From Chalciporus piperatus (taxonomy: Eukaryota; Basidiomycota; Agaricomycetes; Boletales; Boletaceae), in the NCBI GenBank assembly GCA_038093975.1, contig JBBPTG010000271.1:1-30717 (forward strand): a stretch of DNA of 30,717 nucleotides, in the 5' to 3' direction. Positions 10,900 to 20,517 of this stretch are shown here, one piece after another. The notes beneath the pieces are model-generated. The model ran no database searches. It had not been told where the DNA came from and worked only from the letters and a program-made list of their open reading frames with translations. The position numbers were made by a program, and so were the translations under genes. Position 1 is the stretch's first letter; the number at the start of each line of letters is the position of its first letter.

Positions 10900-11990
10900 T
10901 GAAGTCCAGCGATCCGGCAATTGGCAGCAGCGATTTCCCGCTCCAACTGGAGCTGCCTCTCAAACGCCTGTTCCCTTCCCTGAGGTGCGTCTAGTATTCG
11001 CTAATTTTTGCCATCTGAGCCTGCATCTCACGCCGCTAGTCTCCCAAACCCAGGCTCTCGATGAGCAGAAGACAATCGTTCTGCTCTACCGAGATCATGC
11101 CGCTATCAGTCGCGCGAGTTTGGCGCGAGCTCAGCACTTTCTTTGTGGTCTTTCTCCCTCAGCACTTCCCGCTTTTCCTCGAGTGTCCTCTCCAATCTCT
11201 CCCGATCAATCCATCCACTGGCAACTCCATGCTTCCTTTGCATCTCCCGCATTTGTTCAGTGAGTACCACCTGACCGGCTGCGGCATCAGCCTGTTTCCC
11301 GCCCTGGCGAAGCTCGTCCTGGATTTGCATCGTCACCGGAGGGATTGGAATGAACTCTGACATGATGTGTTGCACGGATTCGAGAGTGTTTGTGTGGCGA
11401 CACATCTTCGCTCCAGCGTCGATGAGAGTATTGAAGGCTCTGGTCGTTAGCTCAGCCTCCCGATGTTTCCCTTCCTACCGCTGACCCGATTCCAGTTCGT
11501 GGTAACTATTCGAACGTTACCAAGGTTATCTTCTCCGCAGAGCAAGCGAAACATTCTGTGGTTTTTTCCGCGAAACACCACCGACTCGGGAATCGGAGAT
11601 GCGGTGCATATAGATGACTCTGTTGCGTTTGAGCCTCTTTCTGCAGTCCCCCCACAGGTAGGAATTCGACGGAAAGCTTACTTACCCCGACTCGGGTTCC
11701 AAAAATCGCACCATATTTTCCAGGATATCTGTATCGGGAGTCACCGAAACCGGCGTGTCGATGGGCATGACGGTTTATGAATATTGCCACCGTTGGTGAG
11801 AAGTTTGAAGAACTGCGAGACAAGCCTAAAGTTCGTTACATTGGGTCATACATCTCTGGAACTCATTGTTGACTTCCCTGGAACGCGGAAACAGCGGGGT
11901 GGGTATGAGCCACTCTCGCAGTCGAGGTGGAGTCAGCACAAACCTACCAGTCCCTGTTGCACCCATGACGCGGTCGGCGTATTAGCTCGT
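10900..11990 (-). pseudogene. Degraded second G-domain GTPase
   Basis: Reading the minus strand from about 11990 gives a G1-like VMGATGTG, interrupted by a GT...AG stretch before the expected KS. A G3-like IDTPGFGDS follows at about 11765–11735, with VIYMHRISDSRVGG, MFRLLCGEDNLGNVRIVTTNW and MCRHTNTLESVQHIMSEF. A Gln/Glu-rich helix (QIQDELRQGGKQ; DRERLERTLEEKREVLREK) ends the run. These blocks follow the order of this GTPase family but sit in different frames: shifts occur just after DTPG, at an A-run near 11565–11572, and near 11450–11480. No single frame spans it and no start is clear. The paralogue at 3688–5558 is intact, so this looks like a relic. Sequencing errors could explain single shifts, but several are needed. 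Confidence 0.75.
11041..11115 (+). repeat. Short dispersed repeat, copy 1
   Basis: The segment CTCTCGATGAGCAGAAGACA, with flanking CTCCCAA...CCCA and GTTCTGCTCT, recurs at 27133–27187. A second shared piece, GCTATCAG..CGCG, follows in both places (about 11101 and 27268). It lies at the 3' side of the degraded GTPase. Confidence 0.6.
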
Positions 11991-13383
11991 GAGGCTACTT
12001 TGTAAATCGGAAGGTGTACACACGCAAACATTACGCGGGCATCGTTATTTTCCGTTGACCTCCGAATCTGTATGGCTAGGAACGGCTGAAAAGTTAGTTC
12101 ATGTACAACCAACAGCGGGGAGAATGATTGGAGATGCAGCGAAGGTAAATTGTCATCACACACTTTTGTTCCAAGACCTGATATTCATGAACACTTCAAG
12201 TTATCGCGCAATGGTCATGGTTCTTCTAAACCAAATTCTATCCCATATCCGGAGATATTATGTAGAATCTCGAACCCTGAAAGCGCAACGTTTCGTGGGG
12301 CATGCTGTAGAACATCGCCCCCGACATCCCGTTCGACATGAACTGATCTCTTCGGAGTCTTCCATTCTGACCTGACTTCGAATCATGGAATCAAATGAGA
12401 ATGGGCTATGGGGAAATGCAGACAGCCGTCTCCGCCTTAGGAAATACCACGGAAATGAGTTTCCAGAGGTAGAATTGATGTGACATCCATTGATCTTCGA
12501 ATCTTCTTCGAGTTCCTAACATGCGTGCACCGAGTGCTACCAACCGGCATCTGTCACCTCATGTGCATCAGACATGGGAGTCTCTGAGACGTATTAACAT
12601 GTAGGTCGAGACTAAATGAATGTCAACTTGCTTCATTCAGGGTGGCCTCGACTCGGGGGCCTGCTTCAACTGCTATGGCGTTCGTCGTCTTTGATTGGCA
12701 AGTTGTACAATAATAGGTTGTTAACGGTTGGGTTGGCAGTGGACTCGGGGAGAAGGGTTGGATATTATCCCTCGCCGAATCATCTACAGGAGGGAAAGCG
12801 TTCTTACGTTGAGTAGGGAAGACGTCGATACAAGTACTGGTGAGAGGAAACGACATATGCGAGAACTTTCGGAGGGTGAATGCCTGTAGCTGCCAAAGGT
12901 TGGACGCTTTGTGGTTTTCATCCTTGGAAGGCGATTGGTGCGAATGAATGAAAAGGCTGAATCGAAGGCGAGTCCGTGAATGGGGTTCGGCACGGCGGGC
13001 CGGGATAACGTTGAGACTGGTTGAAGGTGGCACACAACTCCGTAGCTTGTACTAGTACTTCACTAGTACTAGTACATATCGCTCCAACTCGTCAAGGGCT
13101 CGGAACAGCAGGAGACGATGCAGAACATCGCTCGTATACCGGACATGATTGAATGAACAATTCTTCATGAATCATGATCATGATCATAATGATGAACAAC
13201 TTGGTCTCCAATTGCCCGTGACCAGAATATCCGTTTAATCCATCCGATAGGCGCTCGATGGCGATGTCCCAGGGCACGCCTGCAACGTGGTCGATAACTC
13301 CATCCACAGGAAGTTCTGGCCTCATTCCCCCTTCAACCCAACCTCTTTTACTTCCTCAGAAATCGCTTTGAACCTCGGGAAAG
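11991..13383. other. Gene-poor spacer upstream of the NLR-like gene
   Basis: About 1.4 kb with no recognisable coding sequence. Open frames are short and uncharacteristic, including a minus-strand one at 12623–13033 with Ser/Pro/Thr-rich content. Two sequence features stand out: a run of overlapping ACTAGTAC palindromes at about 13047–13076, and an ATCATGATCATGATCAT array at about 13170–13186. The NLR promoter should lie in the last few hundred bases. Confidence 0.45.
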
Positions 13384-16300
13384 ATGTCGAAACACGGCCG
13401 CCCAGATGATGGTCTCCCAGAGAGTCAGGTTCGTCCATGGCATGCTTCTTTGATGCTTATGGTTTCCGCGCTTACCCTCGAGTAGCCATCGTCTGGCCGT
13501 AAAACTCACACCAGTGGGAAGTTGACGAAGTTCCTCACGCAAGTACGTCAGGTAAGAATCTCGACCTTGTACACATGCTCGTTTCAACGCATTTCCCCAG
13601 GTTTTTCGTCAACCATCTCCACTCGGCGTGCGCAAGAACAATCCGGAGACCGTGTTAACAATTAACAATGCAGTATGCTGTCGGTTTCATCACCGTTTCG
13701 GGATACTGACTGAAGACCTTGTCGATAGGAATACCAGGCCGTTCCTGATGAAGCGAAGCCTCACGCTCAAGTGGATAACTCCGCTCAAATTGAAGCTGTT
13801 GTTCCTCAAGGAGTGCGCTCCTCCATACTTACAAGTCCAACGGAACATCTGACATGATATCAGGATGAAGCTACAGACGCGATCAATCACCCAAAAACCG
13901 ATGACATCGAACGCGCCATCGATGAAGCTGAGCAACATGGGTCGAACATGGCATTACTTCCCGGAGTCTTGAACGGCGTGACCAATACCGCGACACAGGG
14001 AGACAACGCGCTGCAATCCATCGACAACATCAATTCAACGTATCTCCAGCCATTCAAGGTATTTAACACCGTGGTAAGGGAACTCGCAAATGTACGTTGA
14101 ACGTTGAACGGGATCGACACAGCCTGACCGCGATGTACTCAGGTCCATCCGTACGCCAAGATTGCCTTGGCTGGGCTGTCTTCCGCTTCACAGGTGCGGC
14201 TCCCTTCATTCCCGACAGTGCGTTCGTCGACTAGAAACCTGAAATAGATCATCCTGAACCAAGTGAACCGCGACGAGTCAGTCCTCAAGCTATTACCGAA
14301 ATTGCGAGAAATCTACGAGTTCCTCATCAAGGACGGCGAGCTCGACAGGATCCGTGGCATGATTGACGTGCTTGTGCCGATGTCGAAGCAAATTCTGGAG
14401 TGTGCGCAATTCGTGGACAAATATTCGGAGACGAAAAGATTTTGTAGGATTGTTTCATTATGACGTGGCTGCATATGCTGATTCGAAAACTTTAACAGGG
14501 ACGAGACTCGGAAAGAACGTTATATCGGAGACGGACGCAACAATTGGAAAGTATAACGGGGCGCTGGACGCATTGATGCAGAAATTTCGGGACCACGCCG
14601 CACGGGAGACTGTCGTGCATGTTCATCGTATTGTTGAGGATCTGGATCGACTGGGTAAGTACACTGGCGTTCCATTCGTGTCGATTACCGACACCATATC
14701 TGACCTGTTGCAGGACAAGACATTCGACTCGATGGGATGCCGTATGCGAGTGGGGCCGGATTCATTACCGCGAAGACTTGCTTGGAGGGGACTCGGTTGG
14801 AGGTTCTGAGCGAAATCACCGATTGGATACACGGTGGAAACGACTCTGAACGCGCGTTCTGGCTCTCCGGCGTCGCAGGCTCCGGAAAGTCGGCCATCGC
14901 GCATACAATCGGGAGATGGCTGAATGAGGTCGGCTGGCTCGGTTCGTTCCTTTACTTCGATCGCACCCGCGACGGAGATCGGAGACACGAGAAGCTCTTC
15001 TCGACGATCGCACGCGATCTGGCGGATTGCAACGTTGGCCTCAGGCACGTTGTGGCAGAGGCTGTATCCACGAAGGCGTCGCTCAAGACCACGGTGGACG
15101 TCATCCAACAATGGAAGAGCTTCGTGATGGAACCTTTATCAAAATCTGTCACGCTCGGACCGGTTGTCATCATCATCGACGCATTAGACGAGAGCGGCCC
15201 AGAGAGGTCTCGAGAGGAAATCCTCCAGGTCCTTAGAGACGAGCTCACCGAACTTCCATCGAACATCCGCGTTCTTGTCACTTCTCGTCCCCTCCCTGAC
15301 ATCAACGACGCGCTACATGACAAGGCCCACGTCCGCACGAAGACGATGGACAGCATTGACCCAGAATCCACAGAACGAGACATCATTCATTACATTTCCC
15401 ACCGCCTCCATAGTCTTCGTGACCACTTCGGCGAGGCGGATTACGCCACGCTCGCGCAAAAGGCCGACAGGCTTTTTGAGTGGGCGCGTCTGGCATGCGA
15501 ATTCATCAGATCAAGGGCGCGAGGAGGGTACAGCCCCAAGGATCGGTTTGAACTGCTCGTTACATTGCCTGACCCAGAGGGGGGTTCACTCCTCGACGAC
15601 ATATACATTACAATCCTAAACGAAGCCATCCACCATTCCCCCAAAGCTCGTGCTCGCTTTCAATCAACCATGCGACAACTCCTCGGCACGCTCGAACCAC
15701 TACCCATGAACTCACTCAACGCCATGAGACGATTGTTCCCCAAAGACGAAGATCGATTCGGAGTGGAACTCGTCCTCAAATCTTTAGCCTCTTTGCTCAG
15801 TGGCATCATTGATCAATCCATCCCAGTCCGCCCTTTACACGCTTCCTTCCACGACTTCCTGACAGATCCATCCCGGAGCGGAGAATTCTTTGTTGACATC
15901 ATGAAGAATGAAACACATCGGGTGCTTGCGTTTACCACGCTCGGGGTCATGAAGAAAGAACTCCAGTTCAATATATGTGGTCTAGAGAGTTCTTATCTAC
16001 TGAACATCGATGTTCCTGATCTCCCCGAGCGTATCAAGAACAATATCTCACCTCACCTCTCATATGCATGCCGATTCTGGGCTATTCATGTACACGATGC
16101 AGCGTTCGATGCACACCTTGGAGAGGAGATCTGCTCCTTTGTCGGAAAAGAGTATTTGGTTTATTGGTTCGAGACGCTCAGCCTCCTTGGATGGGTCACT
16201 AGCGCCCACGATGCATTGGAATCCGGGGTGAGCGCAATCGAGGTAGATGAACAGCATTCTTCTCTTGGATTCATCTTATTGACGGGCCATTTATAGGGAC

Positions 16301-17286
16301 ATCGCGAGTACTTGGACACATCAGCCATCGCGCGAGATGCACAACGTTTCATCCGAGTTTTTGGTGGTCTCATCTCCCAGAGCGCACCCCATCTGTACCT
16401 CTCTGCCCTACCCTTTGCACCCAAGAACTCTGTCTTCGCTTCCTCGGTCGCTTCGAAGTTGAACAAGATCCCGCGAGTTGTTGTGGGACGGGATGAGGAT
16501 TGGCCTTCGGTTCAACTTTTATTGTGGGGACATTGGTTCGGGGTCTCATCGGTTGCTTTGTCGCCTGATGGACAATGGATTGCGTCGGGTTCATATGATG
16601 GGTCCGTCGTGGTCTGGGACATCGAGACAGGATCGCGAATCAATTCTCTACTAGGCGATGCCTTTTTCCCTGTTTTGTCCGTCGGATTCTTCCCCGATGG
16701 CCAGAAAATTGTGTCTGGTTTATCGGATCGGACAGTCCGTATATGGGATGTTCGAACTCGCTCCCACTTGCAGATCAGCAGCCCTCTCGAAGGACATCGG
16801 GGCATTGTCTATTCAGTCGCGATCTCGCCTAATGGCAAGCTGATGGCATCGGGCTCTGAGGACAAGACCATCCTCATATGGGATGCTGAAACATTCTCCC
16901 GAATTGCTTGTTTGGAAGGACACGATGAGGAAGTCCTGTCTGTGGCCTTCTCCCCTGATTGCACGAGGATAGTATCGGGCTCGTCTGATCGCACCATTCG
17001 GGTATGGGATGCAGCGACACATCAACAGGTTGTTGGTCCATTCACTGGTCACACGGGACCCATCTCGTCGGTCGCATGGTCTCCGAACGGGAGGGTGATT
17101 GCATCAGGCTCGCGCGATGGGACGATCCGGTTTTGGGATCCTGACACTGGTTCCCAACTCGGCAGTCCTCTGCTAGGACATGAGCGTCGGGCCACCTCGG
17201 TTACATTTTCCTTCGACAGCAAACACCTTGTATCAGGCTCGGAGGATGGCACCGTACGAGTTTGGGATGTTGCATCCCGGTTGTAG
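13384..17286 (+). pseudogene. NLR-like NACHT–WD40 gene with a premature stop in the propeller
   Basis: Inferred exons: 13384–13428, 13486–13551, 13601–13651, 13729–13812, 13864–14091, 14143–14193, 14248–14443, 14499–14654, 14714–16227 and 16297–17286. They join in frame to about 1126 aa from MSKHGRPDDG. Residues ~60–290 are an acidic, helical N-terminal region of the kind preceding NACHT in agaricomycete NLRs. NACHT: Walker A GVAGSGKSA at ~345 and Walker B VIIIDALDES at ~443, then a helical segment to ~800. WD40 repeats start at ~875; six are readable before TAG at 17284–17286. The same frame continues as WD40 beyond that stop to about 17740, and TTGTAGAT sits where TTGCAGAT appears at neighbouring repeats, so one C-to-T change explains it. 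Function by family: STAND NTPase sensing ligands through WD40. A truncated product could still be made. Confidence 0.82.
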
Positions 17287-18030
17287 ATTGGAAGCCCACT
17301 TGCAGATCACACAGACGTCGTCAACTCAGTGGCAATCTCACGTGACGCCACTCGCATCGTATCGGGTTCTTATGACAAATCAGTTCGTGTTTGGAACATG
17401 AAGTCCACTTCAAAGCTCGGGAGTGCCCCCAGTGGGGACTTGAACCCAATTGTTTCGGTCACATTCCTAGAGGATACCAAGCAGGTCATATCGGGATCGG
17501 ACGATGGCATTATCCAGATTTGGGATGGGCTGACTGGTAGGACGGTCGACAGTCCTCTCAAAGTTCCATCCACCTCGTTCCCAATCGACGACGCAGTCCG
17601 AGTCGTCGCATTCTCGGTTTTAAACAAATGGGTTATAGTTGCAACTGGTTGTTCCATCCAGGTTTGGTCCTTTGAAACACGATCCCAAGTTGGCGACACC
17701 CTTCGTGGGCATAATGGTTCGATCACCTCGGTGGCAATCTCACGATCGCGTCGGGCTCAGGGTACGGAACTATTCGATTATGGAGCACCGATACGTGGTT
17801 GCATATTGGGGAACCCTACAAGGGGCACACGGATGGCGTCCTTTGTGTGGCATTCTTACCAGGAGAGACTAGGATGGTTGTGTCGGGTTCGGGCGATCAC
17901 ACAGTTCGATTATGGAATGTTGACTCAGGATCACCATTCGGTAATCCTCTTACCGGGCATACAGAATCTGTCCGGGTTGTTGCATCATCACACAATGGCA
18001 AGTATGTTGCATCGGGTGCGGAGGATATCA
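17287..18030 (+). pseudogene. WD40 remnant of the NLR-like gene
   Basis: In-frame WD40 blades continue past the TAG (VNSVAISRDATRIVSGSYDK; VISGSDDGIIQIWDG). Near 17743 the repeat is missing about a dozen residues between SVAISR and IASGSG, and the frame shifts. WD40 resumes in another frame (GTIRLWSTDTW; VVSGSGDHTVRLWNVDSG) and stops at about 18030 in mid-blade (YVASGAED). Beyond that the sequence is unrelated, so the 3' end of the propeller appears lost. Confidence 0.8.
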
Positions 18031-18588
18031 TGAACTGCATCAGCCTGAGTTCGCTCTCTCAGCACCAGCTTTCTTCGGTTGCTTCGCTGCCCGCTGGGCC
18101 TCGGAGTCAATTGGACACCCATATGTTTATGTCTAAGGCGGAGACTGACGGATCCGCCACAGTGGTCCAGTGCGTTTCCTTGAAGTTGATGGAAGTTGAG
18201 CGCGTCGATTCTGAGTCTACTACATCCTTCATGATGAAGAAGCATACAGTTTGTCGACTTCCAGCAAGATGCGAAGAACAATTTTCAAAGGGCTCTCGCT
18301 GTCGAAGACAATATCGGGCCAGAGGCTCAGTGCCCAAGCTTTAGCGTCAGGCATTGTCATGGGGTAACCGCCGACAATACACATTGTTTCTGTGAAATGG
18401 CTATGTCAGCGCAGAAACACTCCAACTGCGCTCCAACCCACATAGTAAGACTCAAGACAAGAACAGCAGATCTTGCGTAGACGGGGCGCGCAGTGCAGGT
18501 ACAGTGAAAGGTTGTTGCAGCATGTTCCTTATATGTGCTTACGGTACAGTCACCACGCCACATATACGCCCGCTAATTAATAATCACG
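18031..18588. other. Junction region after the truncated WD40 gene; unknown minus-strand peptide
   Basis: WD40 homology ends abruptly near 18030. On the minus strand, 18360 to about 18222 reads as a short peptide starting MTMPDAKAWALSLWPDI that ends after about 45 residues. Its composition looks protein-like but no family is recognised. The region may be the 3' part of a different gene brought in by a rearrangement. 18370–18588 shows nothing further. Confidence 0.4.
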
Positions 18589-18596
18589 CCTCCGTC
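18589..18596. repeat. 8-bp target-site duplication, left
   Basis: CCTCCGTC directly precedes the transposon end and is repeated exactly at 19221–19228. Confidence 0.85.
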
Positions 18597-19220
18597 TAGT
18601 GTTGCCGCGAACTGAGTCGAGCCGAATCGAAGTGCAGAATTCGTTCCAACTTCGAACATCGAAGTGGAACGAACCGAAGTTATTCGAAGACGGCCCGTAA
18701 CCCCCAGCCAATGAGAGAGTCGAAAATTTCGCGTAGGTAAAAACCAGCTGTTCAAGCGGAGATTCTGAGTTGTGCCGGCCGTGTAATGGGACACATCAGA
18801 TACAACCTTTTCATATTTGTTTTGTACACAAAAAATGTAGCTAAAATGTAGAACATATGCAGTGAGCCAGACAGATGTATTTGTGTGGTGTAGACTTGAT
18901 GTGGGGAGGTGTAAAAATATGGTGTTAGCGTGGCTCGAACTCGCGATGTTGGCAAAAAGTTGCAACGCTTACCCGTTAGGGCACGAGTCCTTAATTATTG
19001 TCAGCAGCGAGCAGTATATCAATAGTTGCCACCGCTTCGACAACCAAGCCCAATCGGAGTTTCGAGCGCACTACCGGATTTGGCACGTTGATAGCACACT
19101 TCGTTTGAGTTCGCTCGCCTAGTTCGTTCCACTTCGATCTATCGAAGTGCGTCGAACTGCCACACTTTCGAACCGAAGTCGAGGTTAGTTCGGAAAAAGT
19201 TCGATTCGACGGCAACACTA
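18597..19220. mobile_element. Non-autonomous hAT-like DNA transposon
   Basis: The 624-bp element begins TAGTGTTGCCG and ends CGGCAACACTA, a perfect 11-bp terminal inverted repeat. It is flanked by exact 8-bp direct repeats CCTCCGTC at 18589–18596 and 19221–19228. An 8-bp duplication and a (C/T)AGTGTTGCC-type terminus are hallmarks of the hAT superfamily. Both ends contain imperfect inverted, TTCGAAGT-rich subterminal sequence, including the hairpin CACTTCGAT–CT–ATCGAAGTG near 19128–19147. There is no transposase frame, so it would move only in trans. The centre contains a tRNA-like segment. Confidence 0.85.
18915..18990 (-). ncRNA. tRNA-like (Pol III type) segment inside the transposon
   Basis: The minus strand reads TGCCCTAACGGG (A-box-like), then about 35 nt later GAGTTCGAGCCAC (B-box-like), then a T5 run, which is the layout of a tRNA-type promoter and terminator. 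The T arm pairs at four of five positions, but acceptor and anticodon stems pair poorly. It is therefore read as a degenerate tRNA or tRNA-derived SINE fragment and not a working tRNA. Confidence 0.4.
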
Positions 19221-19228
19221 CCTCCGTC
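19221..19228. repeat. 8-bp target-site duplication, right
   Basis: CCTCCGTC directly follows the transposon end and is identical to 18589–18596. Confidence 0.85.
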
Positions 19229-19238
19229 GGAGTCATGC

Positions 19239-19313
19239 TCAGGTTCTTCACTGTTCTCAGGTATCTTCATTGTTCTCGGGTCCTTCATTGTTCTCAGGTG
19301 ATTCCATTGTTCC
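19239..19313 (+). repeat. 18/19-bp minisatellite, four units
   Basis: Four tandem units of the type TCAGGT(n)TCTTCATTGTTC occur with lengths 18, 19, 18 and 19 bp. They lie just outside the transposon and upstream of the PD-(D/E)XK-like gene. Confidence 0.75.
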
Positions 19314-19509
19314 CGTCCTTGTGGGTTAATTGTGTTTCAGGAACATTCACACGTAAGCTGCAACAGCTGATACGCCTCAACAGTTCTGGGATGCCCTTAA
19401 ATACCGTGATGGGAGGCCCTCCGTTCAGAGTAACACACCCTGCTCCCCATCCGCCCTCAGTCACTATCACAGGTAGTGATAATCATCAACGTTTCCACCG
19501 TCCCCTGAT

Positions 19510-20112
19510 ATGTCGGAATCACTCCCTGATGAGCACCCCCTACAGTGGCTGATCGAACGGGTTATGAACGTCAACCAGGCCGACCGTCGCTATGAAGCAT
19601 CGTGGTATGGCCTCCACAACGCCCTCCTTTCGCACTACTTCCCCTCCAAACGACTTTTCCTCGTCAAGCCCTCGACAAAACTCAGGGCGGGACTAGCTGC
19701 GGGGCATGTGTCTGACCCGGCCATGTCTGTGACGTCTGACAGTGCCCATACCGTTGCGAGATCATCCGATTGCCCTGACTTCCTTGTCGCGAAAGCAACC
19801 ACATCCGCCACCAATGACACCTCTATCCTTGTTGTAGAGGTTAAGCTCAGGCCACAGCAGGGGGATGCACTGGAAAAATCACTCCTCCAGCTGACTCGTT
19901 ACATGGGAGTTATCACAACCCAGCGTCCAGACGGTCTAAGGCTGGTTGGTCTGCTGGTGTGTGGGACTGTTGTCTACGTACGCACTCTGGTGCCTATGGG
20001 CGATATTCAAGACGAGGGGGTATACGACCTTGCTGATCCTGAAAGCAGGCAGTTTATCTGGGAGCTGTTACGCGCCATCGCCGCTGATCACTGGGACCCT
20101 CCTGCTGTCTAA
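19510..20112 (+). CDS. Small PD-(D/E)XK nuclease-fold-like protein
   Basis: A single uninterrupted frame of 200 aa starts MSESLPDEHPLQWL and ends HWDPPAV. After an N-terminal helical part (QADRRYEASWYGLHNALLSHYF) comes SDCPDFLVAK, a ~15-residue gap, then SILVVEVKLRPQQ. The spacing of Pro-Asp followed by a β-strand ending Glu-x-Lys matches the restriction-endonuclease-like fold: Asp at residue ~97 and VEVK at ~115. A helix (ALEKSLLQLTRYMGVI) and a hydrophobic strand (GLRLVGLLVCGTVVYVRTL) follow, as in this fold. Similar short proteins with this motif are common in agaricomycetes, mostly unnamed. Activity could be DNA cleavage or a non-catalytic derivative. It lies between the transposon and the right repeat arm and has no visible intron, unlike its neighbours. 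Confidence 0.6.
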   Translation: MSESLPDEHPLQWLIERVMNVNQADRRYEASWYGLHNALLSHYFPSKRLFLVKPSTKLRAGLAAGHVSDPAMSVTSDSAHTVARSSDCPDFLVAKATTSATNDTSILVVEVKLRPQQGDALEKSLLQLTRYMGVITTQRPDGLRLVGLLVCGTVVYVRTLVPMGDIQDEGVYDLADPESRQFIWELLRAIAADHWDPPAV

Positions 20113-20282
20113 CAAATGTTTTGACCGTGTACATACATACGTAGCTTGTAACATACTATAACACACTCAGACTGTCTAGACGGGTGTCTCATTCTAAGCC
20201 GGACGTTCGCGCCTAGACTGGTGGGAGGTGGATGATACGCTCATAGAGTCTCACTGGTGCTCCTTGGCGTCAAAGGGTGTGT

Positions 20283-20407
20283 CGCTCGCGCGACTCCATA
20301 TCGCCCGCACTACCATTTCATTGGGTCAAACGTTTCGCCAAGAAAAAAGATATGTAGGTATCAAGCTCATGAGCTCGCACGACACAGAATCCAGTACATT
20401 TCGTTCA
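20283..20407 (-). repeat. Dispersed ~122-bp 3'-flank element, copy C (right arm)
   Basis: This is the inverted-repeat counterpart of copy A, lying about 110 bp beyond the stop of the right eIF4E gene on the minus strand. It is present because the arm was duplicated, so it does not count as an independent insertion. Confidence 0.75.
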
Positions 20408-20517
20408 ATGATTGCGAAGAGCGAGGTATTGCCGAACAGGACATCGTACAAAGTGGAAACTTAACTTCTTGCAAGACCGACTTTCCTTCCCCGAGCGAAC
20501 CGCCAACCAATCGAGCT

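Noticed and set aside
12623..13033. 136-aa minus-strand frame upstream of the NLR gene
   Set aside because: There is no domain, the composition is Ser/Thr/Pro-rich, and splice or context support is lacking.
14952..15386. 144-aa minus-strand frame inside the NACHT exon
   Set aside because: It is antisense to the clear Walker A/B exon, with no motif of its own.
17799..18344. A separate small WD40 gene
   Set aside because: Its WD40 part continues the broken propeller of the upstream NLR gene after a frameshift. It has no own start region and ends mid-blade.
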